A model generated the notes under the pieces. It did not search any database, had not been told where the DNA came from, and was given only the letters and a program-made list of their open reading frames with translations. The position numbers and the translations under genes were made by a program. A stretch of DNA of 64,000 bases, taken from the NCBI RefSeq assembly GCF_001494595.1, contig NZ_LN929908.1, forward strand, positions 2,455,716-2,519,715, written 5' to 3'. Of this stretch, positions 8,012-16,627 are shown one piece after another. The stretch comes from Mycobacterium sp. M26 (GTDB taxonomy: Bacteria > Actinomycetota > Actinomycetes > Mycobacteriales > Mycobacteriaceae). Within the stretch, counting starts at the first letter, position 1. Each line of letters starts with the position of its first letter.

Positions 8012-8718
8012 CGACCGCGTTTGGGCGGGTCGGGTTTGCGGGCGACCTTGCCCGCGGCGGCGCGGGCGGCCTGGCGGGCCAGCGTCTTCTCCCGCGCAGT
8101 GCGTTTAGGTGTCGGCTGGGTCTGGCCGCGCGACGAGCTGGGCTTGCGGCCCCGCACGATCCCGATGAACTCCTCGACGAGCTCGCTCTGCGGACCGGCC
8201 GGGACGGCCAGGGCCACCGGACACGCGGGCGCGTCGGCGATCGGGCGATAGGTCAGGTCCTTGCGATGGTACAGCCGGGCCAGTGACTGCGGCGCGATCA
8301 GGACACCCAGCCCGGCAGCGACGAGTTCGATTGCCGCCTCAGTAGTTTCGGGCCGGTGATCGATCGGGACGCCCGGAGCCGACGGCCAGTCCACGACGTC
8401 GTCGAGCGGGATCAGCCGCGACTCGTCGGCCAGGTCGTCAGGGCTGACCTCATCGACAGCTGACAGGAGGTGGTCGGCGGGGACGACCACCACCGTCGTC
8501 TCGTCGTAGAGCGGGATGACGGCCAGCCCGGTGGCATCGGTCGGCAGCCGCAGCAGGGCCACGTCGACGACTCCGGAACGCACCGCATCGGCGGCCTGCG
8601 CCGCGGTGAGTGCCGTCAACGTCAGCGGTGTGTCCGGGTGGCGTTGTGCCCAGTTGCGCGCCCACTTCGCCGGTGTCCCACCCGGGACGTACCCGACGGT
8701 GATGCGGGGCGCGGTCAC
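8005..8718 (-). CDS. LysR-type effector-binding domain protein without HTH, basic C-terminal tail
   Basis: Residues ~5-190 match the periplasmic-binding-like effector domain of LysR regulators: ITVGYVPGG at the start, then RSGVVDVALLRLP, TTVVVVPADHLLS, and ELVAAGLGVLIAPQS. The usual N-terminal winged HTH is missing; the start (GTG 8718) is fixed by a -10-like TAACCT six bases upstream, so there is no room for one. The last ~45 residues are strongly basic (RGRKPSSSRGQ, PKRTAREKTLARQAARA, KPDPPKRGRR) and could contact nucleic acid or membrane; that is inference. It is divergent to the DUF5997 gene with only 29 bp between. This pairing is seen in other actinobacteria as far as I recall. Function unknown. 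Confidence 0.85.
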   Translation of the reverse strand: MTAPRITVGYVPGGTPAKWARNWAQRHPDTPLTLTALTAAQAADAVRSGVVDVALLRLPTDATGLAVIPLYDETTVVVVPADHLLSAVDEVSPDDLADESRLIPLDDVVDWPSAPGVPIDHRPETTEAAIELVAAGLGVLIAPQSLARLYHRKDLTYRPIADAPACPVALAVPAGPQSELVEEFIGIVRGRKPSSSRGQTQPTPKRTAREKTLARQAARAAAGKVARKPDPPKRGRR

Positions 8719-8724
8719 CGCATC

Positions 8725-8740
8725 AGGTTACCGATACCCT
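8725..8740. promoter_or_regulatory. Back-to-back leaderless promoters
   Basis: TAACCT on the minus strand (8730-8725) lies 6 bp from the LysR-like GTG, and TACCCT on the plus strand (8735-8740) lies 7 bp from the DUF5997 ATG. The two -10 hexamers are 4 bp apart and point away from each other, so polymerase can hardly occupy both at once. Confidence 0.6.
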
Positions 8741-8747
8741 TGACGGC

Positions 8748-9131
8748 ATGAGCAGGCCTGATGCGCAGTCCATGAAGCCGGCGACGGCAGCCAAGAAGCT
8801 GGACGTGTATCTGCCGGCGACCCCGGAGGACTTCCAGCAGAACGCCATCACCCGCACCGAACTGGAGGCGCTGGCGGCCGACCCGCCGCAGTGGCTCAAG
8901 GATCTGCGCAAGAACGGGCCGCACCCGAAGAACCTGGTCGCCGCCAAGCTCGGTGTGTCGATCGCCGGGCTGGCCCGCGGCGGGGTGACCGAGGCGCTGA
9001 CCACCGAACAGATCAACGCGCTACTGGCGGACAAGCCGGACTGGCTGGTCGCCGAACGCGAGAGCTACCAGAACGTCCTCAGCGAGGAGCGCCGGCTCAA
9101 GGCGCTGCGGGCGGAGAAGGCGAAGAAGTAG
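8748..9131 (+). CDS. DUF5997 family protein
   Basis: 127-residue soluble protein of the actinobacterial DUF5997 family. It reads as mainly helical and charged: KPATAAKKLDVYLPATPEDFQ at the start, then ELEALAADPPQWLKDLRKNGPHPKNLVAAKLGVS, a Gly-rich turn (IAGLARGGV) and a Lys/Arg/Glu-rich C-terminal helix (LSEERRLKALRAEKAKK). No catalytic motif is apparent. Its only hint of function is the fixed divergent arrangement with the HTH-less LysR-like protein. It ends directly against the hisI stop (convergent, no spacer). Confidence 0.85.
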   Translation: MSRPDAQSMKPATAAKKLDVYLPATPEDFQQNAITRTELEALAADPPQWLKDLRKNGPHPKNLVAAKLGVSIAGLARGGVTEALTTEQINALLADKPDWLVAERESYQNVLSEERRLKALRAEKAKK

Positions 9132-9476
9132 CTATTCCTCGCCGATCAGCAGGTCGGCGTCGAAGCAGCTGTGATCGCCGGTGTGGCAGGCCCCGCCGAC
9201 CTGATCGACTTCGAGCAGCACCGCGTCACCGTCGCAGTCCAGGCGGACGCTGTGCACGTGCTGGGTGTGCCCGGACGTCGCACCCTTGACCCAGTACTCG
9301 CCGCGTGAGCGCGAGTAGTAGGTGGCTTCCCGGGTTTCCAGGGTGCGGGCCAGCGCCTCGTCGTCCATCCAGGCGATCATCAGCACGTCGCCGGTGCCGC
9401 GCTCCTGGGCGATCGCCGCGAACAGGCCGTTGGCGTCGCGCTTGAGCCGTGCGGCGATGGCGGGGTCCAGGCTCAT
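9132..9476 (-). CDS. hisI: Phosphoribosyl-AMP cyclohydrolase
   Basis: Third step of histidine synthesis: opens the adenine ring of phosphoribosyl-AMP. 114 residues, the stand-alone HisI form without a HisE domain. Zinc and magnesium ligands are present: the Cys of RLDCDGD and the two Cys of GGACHTGDHSC, plus WVKGATSGHTQHV. Its ATG overlaps the hisF stop (ATGA), so it is the last gene of the his operon. Confidence 0.95.
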   Translation of the reverse strand: MSLDPAIAARLKRDANGLFAAIAQERGTGDVLMIAWMDDEALARTLETREATYYSRSRGEYWVKGATSGHTQHVHSVRLDCDGDAVLLEVDQVGGACHTGDHSCFDADLLIGEE

Positions 9477-10246
9477 CGGACCACGATTCCTTCCCCCGCC
9501 ATGGCCGCCTTGACCTCACCGATGGTCAGCTCGCGGAAGTGAAAGACGCTGGCCGCCAACACCGCATCGGCACCGGCCTGAACGGCGGGCGCGAAGTGCT
9601 CGACGGCCCCGGCGCCACCGCTGGCGATCACCGGCACGGTCACCGCCTTGCGCACCGCCTTAAGCATCGTGATGTCGAAGCCGGCCTTGGTGCCGTCGGC
9701 GTCCATCGAATTCAGCAGGATCTCCCCCACACCCAACTCGGCTCCGCGGGTGGCCCATTCGACGGCGTCGATCCCGGTGCCCTGGCGGCCGCCGTGGGTG
9801 GTCACCTCCCAGCCCGACGGGGTTGGCTGCGAACCCTGAGGAACGGTGCGGGCGTCGACGGACAGCACGATGCACTGTGAGCCGAACTGGCGGGACAGCT
9901 CAGCGAGCAACTCGGGGCGACCGATCGCCGCGGTGTTCACCGACACCTTGTCGGCACCAGCGCGCAGCAGCGAATCCACATCGGCCACCGAACGCACCCC
10001 GCCGCCGACGGTCAGCGGGATGAACACCTGCTCGGCGGTGCGGCGCACCACGTCGAGCATGGTGGCCCGCCCCGACGACGACGCCGTGACGTCCAGGAAG
10101 CACAGTTCGTCGGCGCCCTCGGCGTCGTAGGCCGCGGCGAGTTCGACGGGATCGCCTGCATCACGCAGGTTCTCGAAGTTCACACCTTTGACCACCCGCC
10201 CGGCGTCAACGTCCAGGCAGGGAATCACGCGTACTGCTACGTCCAT
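9473..10246 (-). CDS. hisF: Imidazole glycerol phosphate synthase, cyclase subunit
   Basis: Takes ammonia from HisH and PRFAR to form imidazole glycerol phosphate and AICAR. 257-residue TIM barrel with both catalytic aspartates: D11-type in RVIPCLDVDAGRVVKG and the later one in NSMDADGTKAGFD. Also LTVGGGVRS and VPVIASGGAGA phosphate-binding loops. The frame is open well upstream into impA in another reading frame, but the ATG at 10246 overlaps the impA stop by one base (TAATG) and gives the family N-terminus. Confidence 0.96.
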   Translation of the reverse strand: MDVAVRVIPCLDVDAGRVVKGVNFENLRDAGDPVELAAAYDAEGADELCFLDVTASSSGRATMLDVVRRTAEQVFIPLTVGGGVRSVADVDSLLRAGADKVSVNTAAIGRPELLAELSRQFGSQCIVLSVDARTVPQGSQPTPSGWEVTTHGGRQGTGIDAVEWATRGAELGVGEILLNSMDADGTKAGFDITMLKAVRKAVTVPVIASGGAGAVEHFAPAVQAGADAVLAASVFHFRELTIGEVKAAMAGEGIVVR

Positions 10247-11049
10247 TACCGGTAGCCCTCCGGGGAGCCCACTCGATCCACAATTTCCATCAGGTGTTCG
10301 TGCACCCCCGGGGCCGCCGCGAGCGCCGAGCGCGACGTCGCGGTCCACGGTTCGCCCGACAAGTCGGTGACGACTCCCCCGGCCGCCCGCACCAGCGCCA
10401 CCCCGGCCGCATGGTCCCAGATGTGGTGGCCGAAACTGATGGCACCACCCAGGATTCCGGCGCTCACGTAGGCGATATCGATGCCGGTGGCACCGTGCAT
10501 CCGCATCTTGGAGCACACCCGGCTCAGTTCTTCCAGGACCGCCAGCCGGTAGCGCCCCGGGAAGCGGCCACCCCAGTCGACGTTGAAGGTGCCGATCCCG
10601 ATGACGCACTGCGCGATATCGCCGCGGCCGATCGGCGGCTGCGCCACCCCGTTGAAGTAGACCGGGCCACCCTGCACCGCGGTGTAGCGCTGGTCGGTGA
10701 ACGGCAGCCAGGTCAGGCCCGCCACCGGTTCGCCGTCGCACAGCAGGCCCAGCAGGATCGCCGCCATCGGCGAACCCGCCGCGTAGTTGAAGGTGCCGTC
10801 GATCGGGTCCAGCACCCACACCAGTGGCGAATCGATGTCCGCGCCGCCGAATTCCTCGCCGTGCACACCGATTCCGGTAGCTGCCTCCAGCGCCTCGACC
10901 ACTTGGCGCTCGATGGCCAGATCGACCTCGGTGGCGAAGTCGTTGCCCTTCTTCTGCACGGCAGAGTCGGCCCGGTGGCCCGCGACGAACGGCTTGGCCG
11001 CCTCGTCGAGGATCGCCGCGGCCTGCGCCACGAGGGCGTCGAGATCCAC
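10246..11049 (-). CDS. impA: Inositol monophosphatase family protein (ImpA type)
   Basis: Mg2+-dependent phosphomonoesterase of the inositol monophosphatase superfamily. The metal motifs are GEEFGG, DPIDGTFN (D-P-I-D-G-T) and WDHAAGVALVRAAGG. 267 residues. In M. tuberculosis the same position between hisA and hisF holds impA (Rv1604). The substrate is uncertain: it may be inositol-1-phosphate, feeding phosphatidylinositol and mycothiol, or histidinol phosphate given the operon. The start is GTG, overlapping the hisA stop by one base. Confidence 0.9.
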   Translation of the reverse strand: MDLDALVAQAAAILDEAAKPFVAGHRADSAVQKKGNDFATEVDLAIERQVVEALEAATGIGVHGEEFGGADIDSPLVWVLDPIDGTFNYAAGSPMAAILLGLLCDGEPVAGLTWLPFTDQRYTAVQGGPVYFNGVAQPPIGRGDIAQCVIGIGTFNVDWGGRFPGRYRLAVLEELSRVCSKMRMHGATGIDIAYVSAGILGGAISFGHHIWDHAAGVALVRAAGGVVTDLSGEPWTATSRSALAAAPGVHEHLMEIVDRVGSPEGYR

Positions 11050-11783
11050 TACCGGCTCACCGCGGCCAGCGCCTCCGGCAACGTGAAGCGACCCGCGTAC
11101 AACGCCTTACCGACGATCGCGCCCTCCACACCGCTTCCGGTCAGCGTCGCGATGGCCCGCAGATCATCCAGGCTGGATACCCCACCGGAGGCGATCACCG
11201 GGGCGTCGGTGCACTCGGCGACACCTTCGAGCAGATCGAGATTGGGTCCGGTCAGCGTGCCGTCCTTGGTGACGTCGGTGACGACGAACCGCGAACATCC
11301 CTCGCTGTCAAGGCGTTCCAGCACCTGCCACAGGTCACCGCCGTCGGTCTCCCAGCCACGGCCACGCAGCCGGTGCTCGCCCTCGACGATCTGTACATCG
11401 AGGCCGACCGCGACCTTGTCACCGTGCTCGGCGATCGCGGCCGCACACCACAGCGGGTTCTCCAGTGCGGCGGTGCCGATGTTGACCCGCGCGCAGCCGG
11501 TGGCCAGCGCCGCCTTGAGCGACTCGTCGTCGCGGATACCGCCGGACAGTTCGACCTTGACGTCCAGCTGACCGACAACCTCGGCCAGCAGTTCGCGGTT
11601 GGAGCCGCGACCGAATGCCGCATCCAGGTCGACCAGGTGGATCCACTCGGCGCCGTCGCGCTGCCAGGTCAGCGCGGCGTCGATCGCCGAGCCGTACTCT
11701 GTCTCGCTACCGGCCTTGCCCTGCACCAGGCGGACCGCCTTGCCGTCGACCACGTCAACGGCAGGAAGAAGAATCAGTGCCAC
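11049..11783 (-). CDS. hisA: Phosphoribosyl isomerase A (HisA/TrpF dual enzyme)
   Basis: Isomerises ProFAR in histidine synthesis; in actinobacteria the same protein (PriA) also performs the TrpF step of tryptophan synthesis. 244-residue half-barrel-repeat protein with LLPAVDVVDGKAVRLVQG, VELSGGIRDDESL, VTDVTKDGTLTGPNL and ASGGVSSLDDL. No separate trpF is present next to trpC in this window, in keeping with dual use. GTG start 2 bp after the hisH stop. Confidence 0.95.
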   Translation of the reverse strand: MALILLPAVDVVDGKAVRLVQGKAGSETEYGSAIDAALTWQRDGAEWIHLVDLDAAFGRGSNRELLAEVVGQLDVKVELSGGIRDDESLKAALATGCARVNIGTAALENPLWCAAAIAEHGDKVAVGLDVQIVEGEHRLRGRGWETDGGDLWQVLERLDSEGCSRFVVTDVTKDGTLTGPNLDLLEGVAECTDAPVIASGGVSSLDDLRAIATLTGSGVEGAIVGKALYAGRFTLPEALAAVSR

Positions 11784-11785
11784 TC

Positions 11786-12406
11786 TTAAAGCCCCTCAAC
11801 CCAATTCGCGAGCAGCGCCGCCCCGGCGTCGCCGCTCTTCTCCGGATGAAACTGTGTGGCCGACAACGGGCCGTCCTCGACGGCGGCCAGGAACCGCACG
11901 TGATGGGTGGCCCATGTCAGCAGCGCGTCGGATGCGCCCTCCCACTCCTGCGCCGCGTAGGAGTGCACGAAGTAGAACCGGGTATCGGCGTCCAGACCCT
12001 TGAAGAGCGCACTGCCGGGTGCGGCCTCGACGACGTTCCAGCCCATATGCGGGATGACCGGGGCATCGAGCCGGGTTACCGAGCCCGGCCACTGTCCGCA
12101 GCCCACCGACTCGACACCGAACTCCACACCGCGCGCGAACAGGATCTGCATCCCGACACACACTCCGAGCACCGGCCGGCCAGCGGCCACCCGGTCGGCG
12201 ATGATGCGCTCACCGCCGATACCCCGCAACCCGGTCATGCAGGCTTCGTAGGCGCCCACACCGGGAACCAGCAGACCATCGGCCGCCAAGGCGCGGTCGG
12301 CATCCGCGGTGACCTCGACGTCGGCGCCGACCCGTTCCAGCGCACGCTGCGCCGAGCGCAGGTTGCCCGATCCGTAGTCGAGCACCACCACCGATTTGGC
12401 TGTCAC
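11786..12406 (-). CDS. hisH: Imidazole glycerol phosphate synthase, glutaminase subunit
   Basis: Class-I glutamine amidotransferase that delivers ammonia to HisF. The nucleophile elbow is VCVGMQILF with Cys in the GVCVGMQ motif, and the His-Glu pair is in the ATQFHPEKSGDAG segment. 206 residues. GTG start overlaps the hisB stop (GTGA). Confidence 0.95.
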   Translation of the reverse strand: MTAKSVVVLDYGSGNLRSAQRALERVGADVEVTADADRALAADGLLVPGVGAYEACMTGLRGIGGERIIADRVAAGRPVLGVCVGMQILFARGVEFGVESVGCGQWPGSVTRLDAPVIPHMGWNVVEAAPGSALFKGLDADTRFYFVHSYAAQEWEGASDALLTWATHHVRFLAAVEDGPLSATQFHPEKSGDAGAALLANWVEGL

Positions 12407-13029
12407 AGTGCGCCTTTGGTGGACGGCACACCGGCCACCCGCGGGTCGGGCTCGACGGCCTGCCGAAGCGCACGGGCCACTGCCTTGTACTGCGCCTCGG
12501 TGATGTGGTGCGGGTCGCGGCCGTACAGGGTGCGCACGTGCAGCGCGATACGGGCGTTGAACGCCAGCGACTCGAAGACGTGACGGTTCACCACGGTGTG
12601 GTATGGCACGCTGGAACCCGCAATCGTGAACTCCACCATGAACTCCGGCTCGCCGGTGTGCACGAAGTACGGCCGGCCGGACAGGTCGACGGCGGCATGC
12701 GCCAGGGTCTCGTCCATCGGGATGTAGGCGTCACCGAAGCGGCGGATGCCCTTCTTGTCGCCGAGGGCCTGACCGAGTGCGGTGCCTAGCACGATCGCGG
12801 TGTCCTCGATGGTGTGGTGACCCTCGATGTCGACGTCCCCGCGGGCGGTGACGGTCATGTCGAAGCTGGCGTGGGTGCCCAGTGAGGTCAGCATGTGGTC
12901 GAAGAACGGCACCCCGGTGTCCACCCGGACATCGCCGGTTCCGTCAAGGTCGAGTTCGACGACGATGTCGGATTCCTTGGTCTTGCGTTCGACCTTCGCG
13001 CGGCGGGCGGGGCTGTCGATGGCAGTCAT
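12403..13029 (-). CDS. hisB: Imidazoleglycerol-phosphate dehydratase
   Basis: Mn2+-dependent dehydration of imidazole glycerol phosphate to imidazole acetol phosphate. 208 residues, the monofunctional form. The two repeated metal motifs are seen: GVPFFDHML with DIEGHHTIEDTAI, and PYFVHTG with YHTVVNRHVFES. Overlaps hisC by 4 bp (ATGA). In actinobacteria the phosphatase step is supplied by a separate enzyme. Confidence 0.95.
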   Translation of the reverse strand: MTAIDSPARRAKVERKTKESDIVVELDLDGTGDVRVDTGVPFFDHMLTSLGTHASFDMTVTARGDVDIEGHHTIEDTAIVLGTALGQALGDKKGIRRFGDAYIPMDETLAHAAVDLSGRPYFVHTGEPEFMVEFTIAGSSVPYHTVVNRHVFESLAFNARIALHVRTLYGRDPHHITEAQYKAVARALRQAVEPDPRVAGVPSTKGAL

Positions 13030-14159
13030 GGTGCTCCTATGTGAGCCAGTTCGGTGGCGGCCAGCCGTGCGCTGGCAGCCAGGAAAGCGTCGTTCTCGTC
13101 GGCCAATCCGATGGTGGTGCGCAGATATCCGGGGATCCCGACGTCACGGATGAGGATGCCGTTGTCCAGGTAGCGCTGCCAGGCGGCCGCGGCGTCGGCG
13201 AATTCACCGAAGAGGACGAAGTTGGCGTCGCTGGGGATCACCCGGTAGCCCTGCTCCTCGAGTGCGGCGCTGACCCGGTTTCGTTCGGCGATGAGTTCGG
13301 CGACGCTGGCCAGGGTGTCGTCGGCGTGCCGCAGTGCCGCGCGGGCAGCGGCCTGGGTGACCACCGACAGGTGGTAGGGCAGCCGGACCAGGAGCACGGC
13401 GTCGATGATCGCCGGAGCGGCGACGAGATAGCCCAGCCTGCCGCCGGCGAAGGCGAAGGCCTTACTCATCGTGCGGCTGACGATCACCCGGGTCGGGTAC
13501 TCGTCGATCAGCGCAATGGCGCTGGGCTGGCTGGAGAACTCGCCGTAGGCCTCGTCGACAATCAGGATGCCGTGCGTCATCGCGTCCAGCAGGCGGCGCA
13601 GGTCGTCGAGCGGAATGCTCTGTCCCGACGGGTTGTTCGGGCTGGTCACGAAGACCACGTCGGGATTCCGGTCGGCGATGACCGCCACGGCGGCGGGCAC
13701 GTCGAGGCTGAAATCGCTGGCCCGCGTCGACTCGATCCACTCGGTCTGGGTGCCATTGGAGATGATCGGGTGCATCGAGTACGACGGCACGAAGCCGATC
13801 GCGGAGCGGCCGGGTCCACCGAACGCCTGCAGCAGCTGCTGCAGGATCTCGTTGGATCCGTTTGCCGCCCAGAGGTTCTCGACACCCACCGGAACACCGG
13901 TCTGGGTCCGCAGGTAGGCGGCGAGGTCGCGGCGCAACTCGACCGCATCGCGGTCGGGATAGCGGTGCAGGTCGGCGGCGGCGGCCTGCACCGAGCGCGC
14001 GACATCGTCGATGAGCGCCTGGCTCGGCGGGTGCGGGTTCTCGTTGGTGTTCAGCCGCACCGGAACGTCGAGTTGCGGTGCGCCGTAGGGCGACTTGCCG
14101 CGCAGGTCGTCGCGCAGCGGCAGATCGGACAGACCGATGCCGGCGCCGGGCACCGTCAT
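13026..14159 (-). CDS. hisC: Histidinol-phosphate aminotransferase
   Basis: PLP aminotransferase (fold type I) converting imidazole acetol phosphate to histidinol phosphate. 377 residues. The Schiff-base lysine is in SRTMSKAFAFAGGRLGY; NPNNPSGQ-type loop (SPNNPSGQSIP) and the DEAYGEF motif are present, as is WAANGSNEILQQL. Starts in the hisD stop (ATGA overlap). Confidence 0.95.
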   Translation of the reverse strand: MTVPGAGIGLSDLPLRDDLRGKSPYGAPQLDVPVRLNTNENPHPPSQALIDDVARSVQAAAADLHRYPDRDAVELRRDLAAYLRTQTGVPVGVENLWAANGSNEILQQLLQAFGGPGRSAIGFVPSYSMHPIISNGTQTEWIESTRASDFSLDVPAAVAVIADRNPDVVFVTSPNNPSGQSIPLDDLRRLLDAMTHGILIVDEAYGEFSSQPSAIALIDEYPTRVIVSRTMSKAFAFAGGRLGYLVAAPAIIDAVLLVRLPYHLSVVTQAAARAALRHADDTLASVAELIAERNRVSAALEEQGYRVIPSDANFVLFGEFADAAAAWQRYLDNGILIRDVGIPGYLRTTIGLADENDAFLAASARLAATELAHIGAP

Positions 14160-15484
14160 CTCTCGAACCTCCGGCGGACCGCCTCACCGTGGGCGGGCAG
14201 GTCCTCGGCCTTGGCGAGGGTGATGACGTGACCGGCGACGTCCTTGAGGGCGGCCTCGGTGTAGTCGACGACGTGGATACCGCGCAGGAACGTCTGCACC
14301 GATAGTCCACTGGAGTGCCGCGCACAGCCCGCGGTGGGCAGCACGTGGTTGGAACCAGCGCAGTAGTCACCCAGGCTCACCGGCGACCACGGCCCGACGA
14401 AGATCGCCCCGGCCGCACGCACGCGGCTCGCCACCTCGTTGGCTTCCACGGTCTGGATCTCCAAATGCTCTGCGGCATAAGCGTTCACCACCCGAAGACC
14501 AGTGTCGATGTCGTCGACCAGGACGATGGCCGACTGCTTGCCGGTCAGCGCCTCGGTGACCCGCTCACGGTGCACGGTGGTCTGCAGCTGATCGCCCAGC
14601 TCGATGTCGGTGGCATCGGCCAGGGCCACACTGTCGGTGACCAGCACGCTGGCGGCCATCACGTCATGCTCGGCCTGGCTGATCAGGTCGGCAGCGACAT
14701 GCACCGGATCGGCGGTGTAGTCGGCCAGGATCGCGATCTCGGTCGGGCCTGCCTCGGCGTCGATACCCACCTGAGAGCGGCAGATGCGCTTGGCGGCGGT
14801 GACGTATATGTTGCCCGGCCCGGTGATCATGTCCACTGGTGCCAGTTCGGTGCCGTCGGTGTCGGTGCCGCCGAAGGCCAGCAGTGCGACCGACTGCGCG
14901 CCGCCGACGGCCCACACCTCGTCCACACCGAGCAGCCGCGCGGCGGCGAGGATGGTCGGGTGCGGCAAGCCACCGAATTGGGCCTGCGGCGGGCTGGCCA
15001 CCACCAGCGATTCGACGCCGGCGGCCTGGGCCGGCACCACGTTCATCACGACACTGGACGGGTACACCGCGTTGCCGCCCGGCACGTAGAGGCCGACCCG
15101 CTCGACCGGAACCCAGCGTTCGGTGACGGCGGCGCCGTTGTCGAACAGCGTGGTGGTGTCGGTGCGCCGCTGATCGGCGTGCACCGCACGGGTCCGCTCG
15201 ATGGCCACCTCGAGGGCGGTGCGCACCGCCGGGTCCAGATCAGCCAGCGCGTCGGCCAGTGCCGACTCGGGCACCCGCACCGCCTGCGGCCGCACCCCGT
15301 CGAACTTCTCGCCGGACTCCAGTGCCGCAACAGCGCCGCGGGCGGCCACATCGTCGACGATGGGACGCACCGTCGGAACGACCGCGTCGACGTCCACCCC
15401 GCCCCGGGGCAGCGCTGAGCGCAACTGGGCGGCGGTCAGGTGTGCACCGCGCAGGTCGATCCGGGACATCGCGAAGCTGGTCAT
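14156..15484 (-). CDS. hisD: Histidinol dehydrogenase
   Basis: Zinc- and NAD-dependent oxidation of histidinol to histidine in two steps. 442 residues with VPGGNAVYPSSVVMN, MITGPGNIYVTAAKR, IDAEAGPTEIAILAD, SQAEHD and the C-terminal GSNHVLPT and RHSSGLSVQTFLRGIHV. The frame stays open another 380 bp upstream, but that part is not HisD-like; the ATG at 15484 gives the known mycobacterial N-terminus (an internal ATG at 15469 is also possible). First gene of the eight-gene his unit; 78 bp of spacer separate it from the divergent exporter gene. Confidence 0.95.
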   Translation of the reverse strand: MTSFAMSRIDLRGAHLTAAQLRSALPRGGVDVDAVVPTVRPIVDDVAARGAVAALESGEKFDGVRPQAVRVPESALADALADLDPAVRTALEVAIERTRAVHADQRRTDTTTLFDNGAAVTERWVPVERVGLYVPGGNAVYPSSVVMNVVPAQAAGVESLVVASPPQAQFGGLPHPTILAAARLLGVDEVWAVGGAQSVALLAFGGTDTDGTELAPVDMITGPGNIYVTAAKRICRSQVGIDAEAGPTEIAILADYTADPVHVAADLISQAEHDVMAASVLVTDSVALADATDIELGDQLQTTVHRERVTEALTGKQSAIVLVDDIDTGLRVVNAYAAEHLEIQTVEANEVASRVRAAGAIFVGPWSPVSLGDYCAGSNHVLPTAGCARHSSGLSVQTFLRGIHVVDYTEAALKDVAGHVITLAKAEDLPAHGEAVRRRFER

Positions 15485-15562
15485 CCCTGCAATTGTCCCG
15501 TATCGGTGCACCCGAATAAAAATCGATTGGGCACCGGCGGGCACAGCCCCGATACTGCGGTA

Positions 15563-16201
15563 ATGCAATGGGACCTGTGGTTGGCGTTCATCGGCGCCTC
15601 GATCGCGATCAGCGTCTCCCCCGGAGCCGGTGCGATCCAGTCGATGTCCACCGGTCTGAGCTGCGGTCTGCGCCGCGGTTACTGGAGTATCACCGGCCTG
15701 GAGATCGGGCTGATGGTGCAGCTGGCGGCGGTGGCCGTGGGGCTGGGCGCGGCCGTGGCCCAGTCCGTCGTCGCGTTCACCGTGATCAAGTGGATCGGGG
15801 TGGCCTACCTGGTGTTCCTGGCCGTGCGGCAATGGCGAATCCGCCCCGGCGACCTCGGCGAGCAACTCAATGCGTCAGCGGACTGCGGGCGATTGTCCCT
15901 GGTGGTGCGCGGGTTCCTGGTCAATGTGACCAATCCGAAGGGCCTGGTGTTCCTGCTGGCGGTGCTGCCGCAGTTCGTGGTGCCGACGGCGCCGCTGCTA
16001 CCCCAGTATCTGGCGATCGCGGCGACGATGGTGGTGGTCGACCTGGTGGTGATGGGCGCCTACACCGGGCTCGCCGCCCGGCTGCTGCGGTGGCTGCGCA
16101 CCCCGCGTCAGCAGACGATCATGAACCGCACCTTCTCCGGGTTGTTCGCCGCGGCGGCCGTGGTGCTCTCCCTGGTGCGCCGCGCCGCCACGACGGCATG
16201 A
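15563..16201 (+). CDS. LysE/RhtB-type amino-acid exporter
   Basis: 212-residue membrane protein with about six hydrophobic segments and the LysE/RhtB signatures: an SPGAGAIQSMSTGLSCGLRRG loop after the first membrane helix and NVTNPKGLVFLLAVLPQFV in the middle. Such proteins export amino acids or their derivatives. The frame is open further upstream, but the ATG at 15563 gives the standard N-terminus (MQWDLWLAFIGASIAISVSP). Its place next to the his operon suggests, but does not prove, an amino-acid substrate. The following gene starts in its stop codon. Confidence 0.9.
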   Translation: MQWDLWLAFIGASIAISVSPGAGAIQSMSTGLSCGLRRGYWSITGLEIGLMVQLAAVAVGLGAAVAQSVVAFTVIKWIGVAYLVFLAVRQWRIRPGDLGEQLNASADCGRLSLVVRGFLVNVTNPKGLVFLLAVLPQFVVPTAPLLPQYLAIAATMVVVDLVVMGAYTGLAARLLRWLRTPRQQTIMNRTFSGLFAAAAVVLSLVRRAATTA

Positions 16202-16623
16202 TGGTCGCCATGGCGACCAAAGATCACCCCAACAATGCCCCCGGCGTGCCGATGAAGGTTCCGGTGTGGGCGGAGAACTTCCAGATCAAGTACCTCAACC
16301 CGATCATCCAGCCGCTCGCCAAGTACCTGCCGGGCATGGCCGTCATCAAGCATCGCGGCCGGACGTCGGGCACGCAGTACGAGACGGTCGTGACGCCCTA
16401 CCGGACCGGCAACACCGTGGTGATCATGCTGATCCACGGAAAGACGAACTGGGTCAAGAACATCCTGGCCGCCGGTGAGGCCGATATTCATGTCAAGGGC
16501 GAGGACCTGCATCTGGTCAATCCCCGGGTGCTGCCGGCCGGCTCCGACGAACCGGGTCTGCCGCGTATGGCCCGCACTCAGCTACGGCGGGGCGTCGGGG
16601 CCTTCGCGGCCGATATCGCCTAG
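16198..16623 (+). CDS. Nitroreductase-family deazaflavin(F420)-dependent protein
   Basis: About 140 residues of the DUF385/Ddn type, split-beta-barrel proteins that bind F420 or flavin and reduce various substrates. Typical elements: FQIKYLNPIIQPLAKYLPG, then IKHRGRTSGTQYETVVTPYRTGNTVVI and the GKTNWVKNILAAGEADIHVKG block. Three in-frame ATG codons (16198, 16201, 16210) could start it; the first overlaps the upstream stop (ATGA) and would couple translation. Physiological substrate not predictable. Confidence 0.87.
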   Translation: MMVAMATKDHPNNAPGVPMKVPVWAENFQIKYLNPIIQPLAKYLPGMAVIKHRGRTSGTQYETVVTPYRTGNTVVIMLIHGKTNWVKNILAAGEADIHVKGEDLHLVNPRVLPAGSDEPGLPRMARTQLRRGVGAFAADIA

Positions 16624-16627
16624 CGGC

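Noticed and set aside
10247..10819. N-terminal extension of HisF
   Set aside because: It is an out-of-frame reading of impA; real HisF starts at 10246 overlapping the impA stop.
15485..15562. A histidine leader peptide before hisD
   Set aside because: No run of His codons in the 78-bp gap; only weak GTATCGG/CCGATAC inverted segments.
15485..15865. N-terminal extension of HisD
   Set aside because: The added residues are antisense to the exporter gene and unlike HisD; the ATG at 15484 gives the family N-terminus.
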